NCBI GenBank assembly: GCA_040386775.1
Contig: JAZKEU010000017.1
Location: 1-64,000, forward strand
Length of the DNA stretch: 64,000 nucleotides
From: Bdellovibrionota bacterium
GTDB taxonomy: Bacteria; Bdellovibrionota; Bdellovibrionia; Bdellovibrionales; JAEYZS01
Direction of reading: 5' to 3'
The notes under the pieces are model-generated. The model worked only from the letters and a program-made list of their open reading frames with translations, was not told the DNA's origin and did no database searches. This document shows, one piece after another, positions 43,517 to 52,611 of this stretch (the stretch's first letter is position 1; each line of letters starts with the position of its first letter). Both the position numbers and the translations under genes were made by a program.

Positions 43517-44413
43517 ATGGCTACAGACCAAGAATTTAAACCTACCATACTCGTCACGGGTTGTGCTTCCGGCATAGGTTTAGCTCTGGGAAAACTTCTT
43601 TACAAAGAAACTCAATATCGCATCGTTGTAACGGCAAGAGCAAAATCTTTAGAAAAACTCAGGGCAGAATTTGTAGAAACAGATCGATTTATCATTCGTG
43701 CACTCAATGTGACGGATGATTTTCAAAGAAAAGATCTTATTCAAGAAATCAACAACAAGTGGGGCGGAGTTTGCGTTCTCATAAACAACGCTGGGATTTC
43801 TTACCGTGCGGTAATTGAGCATATGACTGAAGGAGACGAGATTAAGCAAATGGCAACGAACTATTTGGGGCCCATGGGTTTGATTCGATTGGTTCTTCCA
43901 AATATGAGAATTCGAGGACGTGGAAAAATCATCAACGTATCATCGGTGAGTGGAATGTTGTCGATGCCTACGATGGGATCCTATAGTGCTTCAAAGCACG
44001 CGCTTGAGGGTGCGTGTGAATCTCTCTGGTATGAGGCAAAACCTTATGGAATTGATATCTGTTTGATTCAACCAGGATTTATACACTCAAAGTCTTTCAA
44101 GAATGTTTACTATACAGAACTTTCAAAACCTGAAGCGGCGTCTGAAAGTGTTTATAAAGAGTATTACAAGAACATGACTCCTTTTGTAGAAAGGATGATG
44201 GATCTCTCTCCAACCACAGCCAGGAAAGTGGCTACAAGAATATTAAAGACGATCAAAAGATCGAACCCGCCTTTATGGATTCCGGCCACTTGGGATGCAT
44301 GGATATTCCATTATGTTAGAAAGATCATGCCGCGCAGATTGCTTCTACCATTCCTGTTCCTATGTTTACCAAATGCTCGCCATTGGGCAAAATCCTATAC
44401 GAATAAGCGATAA
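43517..44413 (+). CDS. Short-chain dehydrogenase/reductase
   Basis: The 298-residue SDR has the cofactor motif TGCASGIGLALG, the NNAGIS segment and the active-site YSASKHA (Tyr-x-x-x-Lys) with an upstream Ser in VSSVSGML. The C-terminal 60 residues are basic and hydrophobic and may contact membranes. Substrate unknown; it likely uses NADPH. It lies 9 bases after pdxH. Confidence 0.88.
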   Translation: MATDQEFKPTILVTGCASGIGLALGKLLYKETQYRIVVTARAKSLEKLRAEFVETDRFIIRALNVTDDFQRKDLIQEINNKWGGVCVLINNAGISYRAVIEHMTEGDEIKQMATNYLGPMGLIRLVLPNMRIRGRGKIINVSSVSGMLSMPTMGSYSASKHALEGACESLWYEAKPYGIDICLIQPGFIHSKSFKNVYYTELSKPEAASESVYKEYYKNMTPFVERMMDLSPTTARKVATRILKTIKRSNPPLWIPATWDAWIFHYVRKIMPRRLLLPFLFLCLPNARHWAKSYTNKR

Positions 44414-44568
44414 ATAAGCTTTTCTCCTCTCAAGAGTGACAAAAAGCGCTCTACAACAATCCAAATATTACAAATAACACAGATCTAACACGCAAAATTC
44501 CAATGGTTCGGGTATAAGTTTGAAACTTAGTAAATTTGAGCAATCAAGCTCCCAAGGTAAGGAACATT

Positions 44569-44970
44569 ATGAAAACGTTTTTAGTATTAGTTTTGTTATC
44601 AGTATCTTCTTATGCAAACGCATCGGTGGACCTTAGTTGTACAGCTGAAGGTTTTTCTTCTCACTCAATGACTACAATGAAGCAAGAGAATGGAAATTTC
44701 ACGGTAATTAAAGTTACACATAGCGGACAAAATCACAATAGAGAGACTACGAGATTATACGTTACTAAAAAGAATCCAAATATGATTGGTGAAATAGTTT
44801 ATGAAGGGGATGCTGAACAACAAGTTCAGGTTGATGTATTTGACAAATTTAAATTTGTTTTAAGAGTGCCTAAAATTATTGAAAACAAAACTGTATTGGC
44901 TTACTTAAACGATAAAAATGAAGAATTTGAGAGAATTGAATTTAGATGCGTTCGACCAGACAATAGATAA
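44569..44970 (+). CDS. Small exported protein
   Basis: The ATG at 44569 follows AAGGAACATT. The 133-residue product has a signal peptide (MKTFLVLVLLSVSSYANA) and two Cys (LSCTAEG and EFRCVRP) at the ends of the mature domain, a likely disulfide. It is beta-rich and not recognised. The size and Cys placement resemble the exported proteins at 3594 and 8856. Confidence 0.75.
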   Translation: MKTFLVLVLLSVSSYANASVDLSCTAEGFSSHSMTTMKQENGNFTVIKVTHSGQNHNRETTRLYVTKKNPNMIGEIVYEGDAEQQVQVDVFDKFKFVLRVPKIIENKTVLAYLNDKNEEFERIEFRCVRPDNR

Positions 44971-45002
44971 TTTTCCAAAAGTAAATTTTTTTTGAAATTC
45001 TT

Positions 45003-45029
45003 AAAAAGCGCTGATTTCAGCGCTTTTTT
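45003..45029 (+). terminator. Terminator of the exported-protein gene
   Basis: The stem AAAAAGCGCTGA / TCAGCGCTTTTTT with a 2-nt centre and T-tract; its right end overlaps the stop codon of the convergent M23 gene. Confidence 0.9.
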
Positions 45030-46410
45030 ATTGCTTCTCAACTTCGTTTTCTGGTTCAACTTTTTGTATAGCTTCAGCCGTTGAAATTTCTCGTCTGTCC
45101 CACTTAGGTAGAGCGCTCAATAAAATAGATGACTCCGCTTTGAATTGCTCGAGATGAACTGTAGGCACAGGATCAGCGGATGGGAATTTCTTCTTTAGAG
45201 GATCAACATATCTTCCGGCATTGTAAAATTCAAAGTGCAAGTGAGGACCTGTCGATAGACCCGTGTTACCCACATATCCAATGACTTGACCCTGTTTTAC
45301 TCTTGCTCCAGAGCGAACTCCCTTAGCAAAACCATTTAAATGTTTATAGGCCGTTTGATATTGGGAGTTGTGACGAAGTTTAATGACTTTGCCCCCGCCC
45401 CCGGACCATCCTGCGGATACGATGGTGCCATCACCCACAGCACGAATTGGAGTGCCAACTGGTGCTCCATAATCCACGCCAAGATGTGGTCTGCGAGTTT
45501 TTAAAATAGGGTGAAATCTACGCATGTTAAACTTAGAAGTTATTCTGCCATAACGAATCGGGCTTTTTAAAAACATTTTTCTCAAAGAAGCACCTTCTGG
45601 AGAAAAATATCCCATCTCTTCGCCGTTTAAGCGGAACAGAGTTGCTCGATAAGGTGTTTCGCCGTTCACATACTCAGCCGCCAAGATTGCTCCCCAACCG
45701 ATGGCTTCACCTTTAACAAGTTTTTGTTCAACCGTCAGTCTCCAGCGATCATTCACTCTAACTTCTCGAGAAAAATCCACTTCCCATGCAAAAATATCTG
45801 CAAGTTCAGCAATCAGGTTTGGATCCATCTTAGCTCTTTGAGCCGATTCCCAAAGGCTACTTGTCACAGTTCCTGCGTAAGTCATAATTTTTATATCTAC
45901 AGGTTCGGTGATTTTTTCAGCGGTCCATGTATCATTAATATTTTTAACGACGAGAGATTCAATTGCAGAAAATCTAAAATGAATACTGGTAAGTTCAAGA
46001 GATTCATTTTTTGGAGGTACGTGCTCTGTAATAATCTCTGAGTCGGTTTGGTCACCAGAAATAATCTCCGCATCTGGTGCGGCATCTTTGACTTGATCAT
46101 TTTTAAAATGAACTTGAAAGCGAATGCCTGGTCTCAATTGAGAAAGATTGGATACGGGTTTTGCGGCCTCAACAATTTGATGAATTGTAATCGCAGGAAT
46201 ATCGAGTTCTCTCAACGTAGTAAACAGCGAAGTGTTGCGTTCTAAAACATGAGGATAGGCTTCTTCCAATGGAATAACGGGAATTGTCTCTGCCTGAATT
46301 TTTTCGGGAGAAAGTAGTTGTCCACGCGGGTAAAAGAAAACCCCAAGTGTGAGAAGGGATAAAGCCATGGTGAACCAAAACAAACGATGCATATTTTTTT
46401 GTGTTTTCAT
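45028..46410 (-). CDS. M23-family metallopeptidase (murein hydrolase/activator-like)
   Basis: A single membrane-spanning or signal helix (FTMALSLLTLGVFFYP) precedes an N-terminal LysM/OapA-like region (about 40-110) and a long linker. The M23 domain has His309 and Asp313 in HLGVDYG and His390/His392 in GPHLHFEF, so the zinc site is complete. It cleaves peptidoglycan peptide bridges. C-terminal 50 residues are charged and flexible. Envelope remodelling during growth or division is likely. Confidence 0.9.
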   Translation of the reverse strand: MKTQKNMHRLFWFTMALSLLTLGVFFYPRGQLLSPEKIQAETIPVIPLEEAYPHVLERNTSLFTTLRELDIPAITIHQIVEAAKPVSNLSQLRPGIRFQVHFKNDQVKDAAPDAEIISGDQTDSEIITEHVPPKNESLELTSIHFRFSAIESLVVKNINDTWTAEKITEPVDIKIMTYAGTVTSSLWESAQRAKMDPNLIAELADIFAWEVDFSREVRVNDRWRLTVEQKLVKGEAIGWGAILAAEYVNGETPYRATLFRLNGEEMGYFSPEGASLRKMFLKSPIRYGRITSKFNMRRFHPILKTRRPHLGVDYGAPVGTPIRAVGDGTIVSAGWSGGGGKVIKLRHNSQYQTAYKHLNGFAKGVRSGARVKQGQVIGYVGNTGLSTGPHLHFEFYNAGRYVDPLKKKFPSADPVPTVHLEQFKAESSILLSALPKWDRREISTAEAIQKVEPENEVEKQ

Positions 46411-46479
46411 TGACTAAATTGTAAAGCGAAAGGGACTTGATTGGAAGAATATTGAGCTTTTTTGAGTTGTGATGCGTTA

Positions 46480-46504
46480 TTAGTGCTCCTCGAAGGAGCA
46501 CTAA
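46480..46504. terminator. Strong hairpin after icd
   Basis: TTAGTGCTCCT-CGA-AGGAGCACTAA is an 11-bp perfect stem. The T-tract follows on the + strand, not the icd strand, so for icd it may act as a 3'-end stabiliser. Confidence 0.5.
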
Positions 46505-46522
46505 TTTTTTGAATTTATTTTA

Positions 46523-47749
46523 TTAAATAAGAGCTTTTTTCAGATTTTGATCTAGCTTTTCTAAGAACGGTTCTGTGTTGAGATATTTATCTGCGGGAAT
46601 TTTGTCTCCATAAATACAAACTGCTAAATCTTTTGTCATGAAACCAGCTTCAACTGTATCAACACAAACTTTTTCAAGAGTTCGCGCAAATTTTACAAGA
46701 GCTTCGTTCTTATCTAAATTTCCACGATGTTCTAATCCGCGCGTCCATGCAAAAATCGAAGCGATGGGATTTGTAGAAGTAGGTTTACCTTGTTGGTGTT
46801 GTCGATAGTGACGAGTCACTGTTCCGTGAGCAGCTTCTGCTTCCATCGTTTTTCCATCTGGAGTCACAAGCACAGAAGTCATTAATCCGAGAGAACCAAA
46901 GCCTTGCGCTACTGTATCCGATTGCACATCACCATCGTAGTTCTTGCAAGCCCAAACAAAGTTTCCATTCCATTTCAATGCCGATGCCACCATGTCATCG
47001 ATCAAGCGATGTTCATAAGTGATATCTGCCGCTTCGAATTTTGTTTTGAATTCTTTTTGGAAAATGTCTTCGAAGATATCTTTAAATCTACCATCATATT
47101 TTTTTAAAATCGTATTTTTAGTTGAAAGATATAAAGGCCATTTTTTTGATAGGGCTTGGTTAAAGCAAGATCTTGCAAAGCCTGAAATTGATTCGTCCGT
47201 GTTATACATGGCTAATGCGATACCATCACTTTTAAAGTTGTAAACTTCATGAGAAATTGTTTCGCCGCCATTTTCTGGTTGAAAAGTGATAGTGAGTTTA
47301 CCTTTGCCCTTAGTTACGAAATCTGTTGCGCGGTATTGATCACCAAAAGCATGACGACCAATGCAAATTGGCGCAGTCCAGTTCGGAACTAATCTAGGAA
47401 CATTCTTACAGATGATGGGTTCACGGAAAACTGTACCATCAAGAATGTTTCTGATCGTACCGTTTGGTGATTTCCACATTTGCTTTAAGTTGAATTCTTT
47501 TACGCGTGCTTCATCCGGAGTGATTGTCGCGCATTTGATACCCACGTTGTATTTTTTGATGGCTTCTGCCGCGTCTACAGTTACTTTATCGCCAGTAGCA
47601 TCACGATTTTCCATGCCGAGATCATAATATTTAATTTCAATATCAAGATATGGAAGGATTAATTTTTCTTTGATGAATTTCCAGATAATTCTAGTCATTT
47701 CATCGCCGTCGAGTTCAACAACGGGATTCGTAACTTTGATTTTAGTCAT
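46523..47749 (-). CDS. icd: NADP-dependent isocitrate dehydrogenase
   Basis: The 408-residue protein is of the homodimeric eukaryotic-type (subfamily II) [23 protein letters not shown], the substrate-binding [19 protein letters not shown], and [22 protein letters not shown] followed by [10 protein letters not shown]. It converts isocitrate to 2-oxoglutarate with NADP+ and feeds the sucA-sucB-lpdA complex. A LysR gene lies 78 bases upstream on the same strand. Confidence 0.96.
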   Translation of the reverse strand: MTKIKVTNPVVELDGDEMTRIIWKFIKEKLILPYLDIEIKYYDLGMENRDATGDKVTVDAAEAIKKYNVGIKCATITPDEARVKEFNLKQMWKSPNGTIRNILDGTVFREPIICKNVPRLVPNWTAPICIGRHAFGDQYRATDFVTKGKGKLTITFQPENGGETISHEVYNFKSDGIALAMYNTDESISGFARSCFNQALSKKWPLYLSTKNTILKKYDGRFKDIFEDIFQKEFKTKFEAADITYEHRLIDDMVASALKWNGNFVWACKNYDGDVQSDTVAQGFGSLGLMTSVLVTPDGKTMEAEAAHGTVTRHYRQHQQGKPTSTNPIASIFAWTRGLEHRGNLDKNEALVKFARTLEKVCVDTVEAGFMTKDLAVCIYGDKIPADKYLNTEPFLEKLDQNLKKALI

Positions 47750-47827
47750 GATGGGTCCTTTGGTGTTATGTAATTAGATTGCAAATCATAAAATGAACAA
47801 AGGATTATGACAAACGAAAATTGTATC

Positions 47828-48694
47828 CTACACCAATTGTCTAACTGCTTTTGCAAGTTCTCGCATGGATTTTGTTTCTTCATAGCCTCGGCGATGAATC
47901 AAGAAAACATCTCTGAAAACACGCTTTATGTTGGTAGGTTGGGGAATTTCCTCTAAATGCAAATGAGATGCTGAATTTTTATTTACTTCTTGTGCAATAA
48001 ACTCAGGCAAGAAGCACACAGCTGCCCCGCGCTGCGATAATTGAATAGCTGTTTCCATCATTTCAACTCGATATTGAATAGTTCTTTCGAAAAGATGCTC
48101 CGGCCACCCATCAAGTCCTTGCATTCCTGAGGGCATTCCTTCCAGAGGAGCAATGGGCGTAATGAACGGTAATTTTTTAACAGAGGTCTCTTTCCAAGAA
48201 CCTTTAAGTCCAAATATTCCCATACGTATTTTTCCTACTTTTAGAAACTCAATACCAGCTCTAGGAATGGGGATGTAAGTTATTCCAACGTCACTGTGTC
48301 CATCAGCAATTAAAGATTCCATTTGGCCCGGTATTGCCTCGCGTATTTCAACATTGTGATTATGAAAATATTTTGAAACGACATCGGCTAAAAAATAAGT
48401 CGTAAAAACTTCGAAGCTTACAATCTTGAGCGTGTTTTTTAAAGGTTCTCTGGTTTCCATCAAAGCTTCAATGGCCTTTAAAGTTTCAGGTACTCTTTCA
48501 TAGAAGCGTCGCCCTCTTTCAGTCAGTTCTAAACCTCGCCCTTTTGGAAGAAATAACTTATATCCAACTTCCTTTTCAAGAACGGCCATGGATTTAGAAA
48601 GGCCTCCACCAGAAATACCTAATATTTCGCTCGCCTTAAGAAGGCCGCCGGCTTCAACGATGGTTTTAAATTGGGTCAGTCTCAGTGTTTCCAT
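47828..48694 (-). CDS. LysR-family transcriptional regulator
   Basis: The 288-residue protein has the N-terminal winged helix (METLRLTQFKTIVEAGGLLKASE ... GGGLSKSMAVLEKEVGYKLF) and a C-terminal effector domain (KNTLKIVSFEVFTTYFLADVV). It is co-directional with icd, whose expression it may affect, and divergent from a small exported-protein gene. Confidence 0.88.
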   Translation of the reverse strand: METLRLTQFKTIVEAGGLLKASEILGISGGGLSKSMAVLEKEVGYKLFLPKGRGLELTERGRRFYERVPETLKAIEALMETREPLKNTLKIVSFEVFTTYFLADVVSKYFHNHNVEIREAIPGQMESLIADGHSDVGITYIPIPRAGIEFLKVGKIRMGIFGLKGSWKETSVKKLPFITPIAPLEGMPSGMQGLDGWPEHLFERTIQYRVEMMETAIQLSQRGAAVCFLPEFIAQEVNKNSASHLHLEEIPQPTNIKRVFRDVFLIHRRGYEETKSMRELAKAVRQLV

Positions 48695-48782
48695 ATTAGA
48701 AATATTCTTTTACATCATTTCCATAGAAGAAATCAATAATTTGGATATATTTTATTTTAACAAAACCACTAAGGGGGAAAAA

Positions 48783-49028
48783 ATGAATCTAAAAATATTA
48801 ATTGTAGGACTGCTACTGGCATCAAGTTCGTATGCCCAACAAAATGATCATCGAGCCATTTACATGGCCCTGAATGTGGAAGAGATAAACACCTCTGAGA
48901 TTCCATTCGATGGCGTTGTCAAAACAGAGAAGTCTGTTGGAGGATTAACGTGTTATAGAACTCAAGCCGTAGCGCCAACCAACAAAGCTAGATATGCATG
49001 TGCTTTCGATAAAATCAGTTTGATGTAA
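48783..49028 (+). CDS. Small exported peptide
   Basis: The ATG at 48783 follows AAGGGGGAAAAA. The 81-residue product has a signal peptide (MNLKILIVGLLLASSSYAQ) and about 60 mature residues with two Cys (LTCYRTQ, YACAFDK), consistent with one disulfide. The longer frame from 48588 runs over the LysR gene on the other strand and is rejected. Function unknown; no homologue recognised. Confidence 0.7.
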   Translation: MNLKILIVGLLLASSSYAQQNDHRAIYMALNVEEINTSEIPFDGVVKTEKSVGGLTCYRTQAVAPTNKARYACAFDKISLM

Positions 49029-49043
49029 AAAGAGACTGACAAA

Positions 49044-49130
49044 TGGTGGCCTCGGTCAGACTCGAACTGACACGTACTTGCGTACACAGGATTTTGAGTC
49101 CAGCGCGTCTACCAATTCCACCACGAGGCC
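49044..49130 (-). tRNA. tRNA-Leu (anticodon CAA)
   Basis: The 87-nt minus-strand sequence has acceptor GGCCTCG/CGAGGCC, anticodon stem CTGGA/TCCTG with loop CTCAAAA (anticodon CAA), the long class II variable arm and an encoded CCA. It decodes UUG. No clear terminator follows. Confidence 0.95.
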
Positions 49131-49322
49131 ACGAATAGATGAGTCTCTATTGATAATAGAAGCTCTTTTTTGATTCAAGCTTAAAACGAAATTTAGTTAT
49201 AGTTTTGGACGTATTCTGCCGTTTTTTGAGGCTTTCTAAGAACTCTTTTGCTGGAACTAAGATTTTTGTGCGCAACCGCATAATATTCGGTCTGAGCTCT
49301 CTTGATTTTGCGGCTACACATT

Positions 49323-49988
49323 CTAAAAAAGTTTAAACTTTGTTGAGATGTCGAAGGTTTGAATCATTGCTTTTTTCTTACCCGAAATAGACTTCAGATC
49401 GAAGACAAAGTTTTCCTCTGTTAATTCGATTCCTTTGAATCGACCTAAAGGGTGTTGCTCATCACCAATACTTTTTATTACTTTAGCCATGTATGGTCTT
49501 AATTGAGATTGTGAAGTTCGTTTAGAGTCTAAACTTAATATAATATTGACGTCCTTATCCGCGAGTAAATCAGTCCAAGTTCCCTTCGCAAACTTTCCTG
49601 TAATTTGATAATGTAAATCTATACGGAGATTTTTTTCAGGGTATTCTCTTCTATTAATTTCGATAGTGACATTTTTATCATCAATTTTTTTCATAATTAA
49701 CTCAGAAAAACCGCTTGCATCCTTTCCTGGAACTTTATTGGCAGTTATTTTTTTTCCAGACCTCTTATTCGTTTCATTAACCTTCTGCTGTAAGAAAGTA
49801 ACGTTTGCAGAATTTTGTTCAAATACGATTTCCTCTTTATGGTCCAATATAGCGTTATAAACAAATTTTCCTTCTGGAGAAGTAATGAGTTTTGCTTCTC
49901 TAGTTATTGCTGAAGATGTAGAGCTAATTAAAGCTACGGCCATTGTTATAGATAAGTATTTAATAAGTTCATTCATGTTAAAAGCCAT
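49323..49988 (-). CDS. Exported protein of unknown function
   Basis: From the ATG at 49988 (preceded by GAGGAGACACTT) the 221-residue product has a signal peptide (MNELIKYLSITMAVALISSTSSA after the first four residues) and a beta-rich mature domain without Cys. No known motif is visible. The reading frame from 50042 would add 18 residues of poor signal quality. Confidence 0.72.
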   Translation of the reverse strand: MAFNMNELIKYLSITMAVALISSTSSAITREAKLITSPEGKFVYNAILDHKEEIVFEQNSANVTFLQQKVNETNKRSGKKITANKVPGKDASGFSELIMKKIDDKNVTIEINRREYPEKNLRIDLHYQITGKFAKGTWTDLLADKDVNIILSLDSKRTSQSQLRPYMAKVIKSIGDEQHPLGRFKGIELTEENFVFDLKSISGKKKAMIQTFDISTKFKLF

Positions 49989-50175
49989 AAGTGTCTCCTC
50001 TTCATAGCTTTGACCTACTAGTACAAGAGTTGTTCCATTCAAAATAACAATAATTGGATCTGAAATCTAAATTTTGATTTGGGTTGTTTTTTTTACAGGA
50101 GATATTGGGACCATGGCCAAAGTGACTCTTACAAAATGAGGTATATCTTTGATAGAGATATTCGGCGCAAAAAAA

Positions 50176-50195
50176 AAGCCCCGGTTAGGGGGCTT
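50176..50195 (-). terminator. Orphan minus-strand terminator
   Basis: AAGCCCC / GGGGCTT with a 6-nt loop and a T-run on the minus strand (A-run at 50169-50177 on +). No minus-strand protein gene precedes it. Confidence 0.75.
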
Positions 50196-50370
50196 ATGAG
50201 GTCATGCTTGCTAATCTGAAAACAGAACTAAGGGGGGAGGGATGTCCGAATTCAATTTAGCAAGCAGGTTATCCTTAAGCAATCACTGTGCCATCTCTAC
50301 GTGGCTTAAAATGTCTAAGACATTCATTTTTATGTAAGAGATTCATGATGAGTGAAGAAAAGTCATAATA

Positions 50371-50437
50371 GTGAGCCGCACCTTTACCAAAGACTCGCGT
50401 TAATACGACGCAAACCTTTGGAAAAGGTGCGGCTCAC
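50371..50437. repeat. 22-bp inverted repeat
   Basis: GTGAGCCGCACCTTT-a-CCAAAG pairs with CTTTGG-a-AAAGGTGCGGCTCAC with one mismatch, with a 23-nt loop that itself contains GCGT/ACGC. No second copy is seen in the window. Confidence 0.85.
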
Positions 50438-50640
50438 CTTTTACCCAAAAATGCGCGGGTGGCGGCCCTCAACGTCACTCGTGGGTAAAAATTACATCTT
50501 TATAGGTGTCTAAAATATAAACAATACTAGTGATATTAATAACTTATGCAATTTTAAATTATATACAACGCGAGGCATAACAATTGCTCATATAGGCTGA
50601 GTTAGGATTGGAATTAAAAATATTAAACGAGGACTTATTT

Positions 50641-51813
50641 ATGAAAATGAAGTTTGTAGTTGGGTTAGCAGTTAGTGCTTTAAGCCTATCAGCCTTTGCC
50701 CAAGGTTCAGTAGAGAACCAAGCCATTATCGAAGTTGTGAATGATCCAGCTCCGGCTGCGTCGGCGAAAGATTTATCTCAAGCCAACTCACAGTCACAAA
50801 CCGTGACTACGACAACAACGTTACAGCCGATTGTTCAAAATCAACCGGTTATCACGCAACAACAACCTACTATATATGTACAAAAGCAGGAGTCGGCAGT
50901 TGTTGAAGCCTCACCACTCAGTGAATCTGCTGCTGATAAGTTAAGAAAGCAGAGAATCGAGATGGAACAACAAACTGAATCTAAGATTGTTGAAAAACTC
51001 GAAGAAGCTAGAATGAAGGCTGAGCAAGAGAGAGCTAATAAGCTTTTAACTGGCTTAGAAGAAAAGAAAGAAGAGAAAAAAGAAGAAGTTATGGCTCCTG
51101 TAGTAGCGCCAGTGGTTGTTGCTCCACAAGCTATTCAAGTGGTTGAGCCAGTGATCGTTCAAGAAGTTAAGCCTGAACCAGCTGTAGAAGTTAAAACGGA
51201 ACTGGCTAAATTGGACGAAGAAGAAAAGAAATCCTCACACCGTTTATTCGTTGGGGCTGATGCAGGTTTTGTATCTTACCCGGCTGACAATATCAAGACA
51301 ACAGGAGCTGCAGGTTTTACTGTAGGTTCAGTGATCGATGAGAAGTATATCGTTGAAGGTGGCTTCCTTTACTCAAAAGGTGATATTGAAAGCGTTGTTA
51401 GAGACTATATTTATGGTATGTTCCCAACAATCATCGAGATGGAACAATACAACTTCTCGGGTGCATTTAAATATAGAATTTTAAAAACAAGACTCTCTCC
51501 ATATGTGGGCGGATCTTTATCTTATACATATAGAAATTATGAAGACAGACAGTCTAATGAAATCACTTACGGTTACCCAGCTCTTGAGAGCAGCTCATGG
51601 GCGATTGATTTAGGTTTAATCGTTGGTGCGGATATCAGATTGACGGATTCATTCACAATCGGTGCAGACTTGAAGTATGTAATGAACGTTGCATACGACA
51701 CAAATTCAAATGGTCGTTACGAGACATCGCAAATGTATGATGATTTCTACACTGATCCAGTTGAAGAATTAGGATACTATAACTTCCTAATCAACGCGAA
51801 ATTTACTTTCTAA
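50641..51813 (+). CDS. Outer-membrane beta-barrel protein
   Basis: The ATG at 50641 follows CGAGGACTTATTT. After a signal peptide (MKMKFVVGLAVSALSLSAFA) come a Thr/Gln/Val-rich region, a charged helical stretch (about residues 95-155, likely coiled coil, EQERANKLLTGLEEKKEEKK), a Val/Pro-rich linker and a C-terminal beta-barrel of about 190 residues. The barrel has alternating aromatic strands (for example KYIVEGGFLYSKGD, AFKYRILKTRLSPYVGGSL) and ends in a terminal Phe (INAKFTF), the BAM recognition signal. The coiled coil may reach the peptidoglycan or another protein. Confidence 0.85.
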   Translation: MKMKFVVGLAVSALSLSAFAQGSVENQAIIEVVNDPAPAASAKDLSQANSQSQTVTTTTTLQPIVQNQPVITQQQPTIYVQKQESAVVEASPLSESAADKLRKQRIEMEQQTESKIVEKLEEARMKAEQERANKLLTGLEEKKEEKKEEVMAPVVAPVVVAPQAIQVVEPVIVQEVKPEPAVEVKTELAKLDEEEKKSSHRLFVGADAGFVSYPADNIKTTGAAGFTVGSVIDEKYIVEGGFLYSKGDIESVVRDYIYGMFPTIIEMEQYNFSGAFKYRILKTRLSPYVGGSLSYTYRNYEDRQSNEITYGYPALESSSWAIDLGLIVGADIRLTDSFTIGADLKYVMNVAYDTNSNGRYETSQMYDDFYTDPVEELGYYNFLINAKFTF

Positions 51814-51885
51814 GAGAGTTTTCGTGTGACCCGGTGCCCTTGGATCGACTGAAGGCGCCTAATATATTAAATAGTGAAACTTTGG

Positions 51886-51940
51886 GACATATATAAATCT
51901 TCCGGTACGTTAGCTCTTGATTTATATATGTCTTTTTTTT
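51886..51940 (+). terminator. Terminator or attenuator between omp and SurA-like genes
   Basis: A 14-bp perfect stem (GACATATATAAATC / GATTTATATATGTC, 19-nt loop) is followed by eight T. It ends 26 bases before the ATG at 51967, leaving little room for an independent promoter. Confidence 0.88.
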
Positions 51941-51966
51941 ATTGTAAATATATGAACCATAGAATT

Positions 51967-52611
51967 ATGAAACTTCTAATCTTCGTTTTTACAATCTTTT
52001 CTATCTCTGCTCATTCCAAATCATTCTCTTCTGAAGTTGTTGCAAAGATCGGCAGAGATGTCGTTACCAGCAGAAAGGTCATCGCTGATACAATCTTAGA
52101 AGGTCAGTGGATCAAATCCGCAACCGGCGCAAAGAATACATCTACGCAAAGCGATGAATTCAACAGCGATCTCAATCGGTATCTTATGGAGAGAGTAGTA
52201 TACTTAGAATCCAAATCTTTTTCTCTGATAAATGTGACGCCATCAGAAGTAGAGAAATCAAAAAAGTCTGTTCTCAATAGAATCAAAAACTCAAGCTCTG
52301 CCTCCATATGGGCAGAATTAGCGCTTACTCAAGAAGAGATAGGAGAGCTTATGAAGCAAAAAATTTCTTCACAAAAATTTATTGAATTCAAATCCAAGGC
52401 CTCCTATGTCCCTGTGACAGAGGCTGAAGCTTTCAATTACTACAATAACAATAAAGACAAATATGACGGTAAGGAATACAAATCCATAAAGGAAGGTCTT
52501 AAAAAGAGCCTTGCAAAACTTCAAGCGGAGCAACGTTTAGAAGCTTGGTATGATATCTTAAAGAAAAAGTATGATGTTACAAAAACCATCAGTTATATTG
52601 CGCCAGAATGA
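51967..52611 (+). CDS. SurA-N-like periplasmic chaperone, no PPIase domain
   Basis: Start 51967 is chosen because the longer frame begins inside the terminator stem. A signal peptide (MKLLIFVFTIFSISAHS) precedes about 195 residues that match the SurA N-terminal layout: VVAKIGRDVVTSRKVIADTI, helices, and a C-terminal helix (LAKLQAEQRLEAWYDILKKKYDVT). The parvulin PPIase domain is absent. It likely escorts outer-membrane proteins; the neighbouring omp gene fits, but the link is inferred. Its stop overlaps the next gene by four bases (ATGA). Confidence 0.7.
   Translation: MKLLIFVFTIFSISAHSKSFSSEVVAKIGRDVVTSRKVIADTILEGQWIKSATGAKNTSTQSDEFNSDLNRYLMERVVYLESKSFSLINVTPSEVEKSKKSVLNRIKNSSSASIWAELALTQEEIGELMKQKISSQKFIEFKSKASYVPVTEAEAFNYYNNNKDKYDGKEYKSIKEGLKKSLAKLQAEQRLEAWYDILKKKYDVTKTISYIAPE

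Larger units (their letters stand above)
50168..50551 (-). ncRNA. Candidate structured non-coding RNA, about 380 nt
   Basis: On the minus strand a perfect TATAAT (50563-50558) would start a transcript near 50551, although no good -35 is seen. The RNA would fold into the 22-bp GTGAGCC hairpin and a stem whose 42-nt loop exposes CCCTCCCCCC (about 50231-50240), and then end at an intrinsic terminator with 7-9 U at 50195-50169. The orphan terminator, with no minus-strand gene upstream of it, is the main argument for a transcript here. The C-run is complementary to the G-run ribosome sites of several exported-protein genes. Confidence 0.45.
49989..50640. other. Gene-free structured region
   Basis: This gap of about 650 bases has no convincing protein gene. 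It contains the minus-strand terminator at 50176-50195, a wide stem 50205-50214/50257-50266, a 7-bp palindrome 50310-50324, a 22-bp inverted repeat 50371-50392/50416-50437 and a 9-bp inverted repeat 50439-50447/50482-50490. A 31-codon open frame on the + strand at 50242 is too short to support. Confidence 0.8.

Noticed and set aside
50242-50337. 31-codon open frame with a G-rich ribosome site
   Set aside because: The spacing of GGGGGGAGGG to the ATG is too short, the peptide has no recognisable features, and the region folds as RNA on the other strand.
50168-50551. tmRNA, RNase P RNA or 6S RNA in the gene-free region
   Set aside because: No tRNA-like ends or tag frame, no conserved RNase P core motifs, and no single long hairpin with a central bubble of the 6S type.
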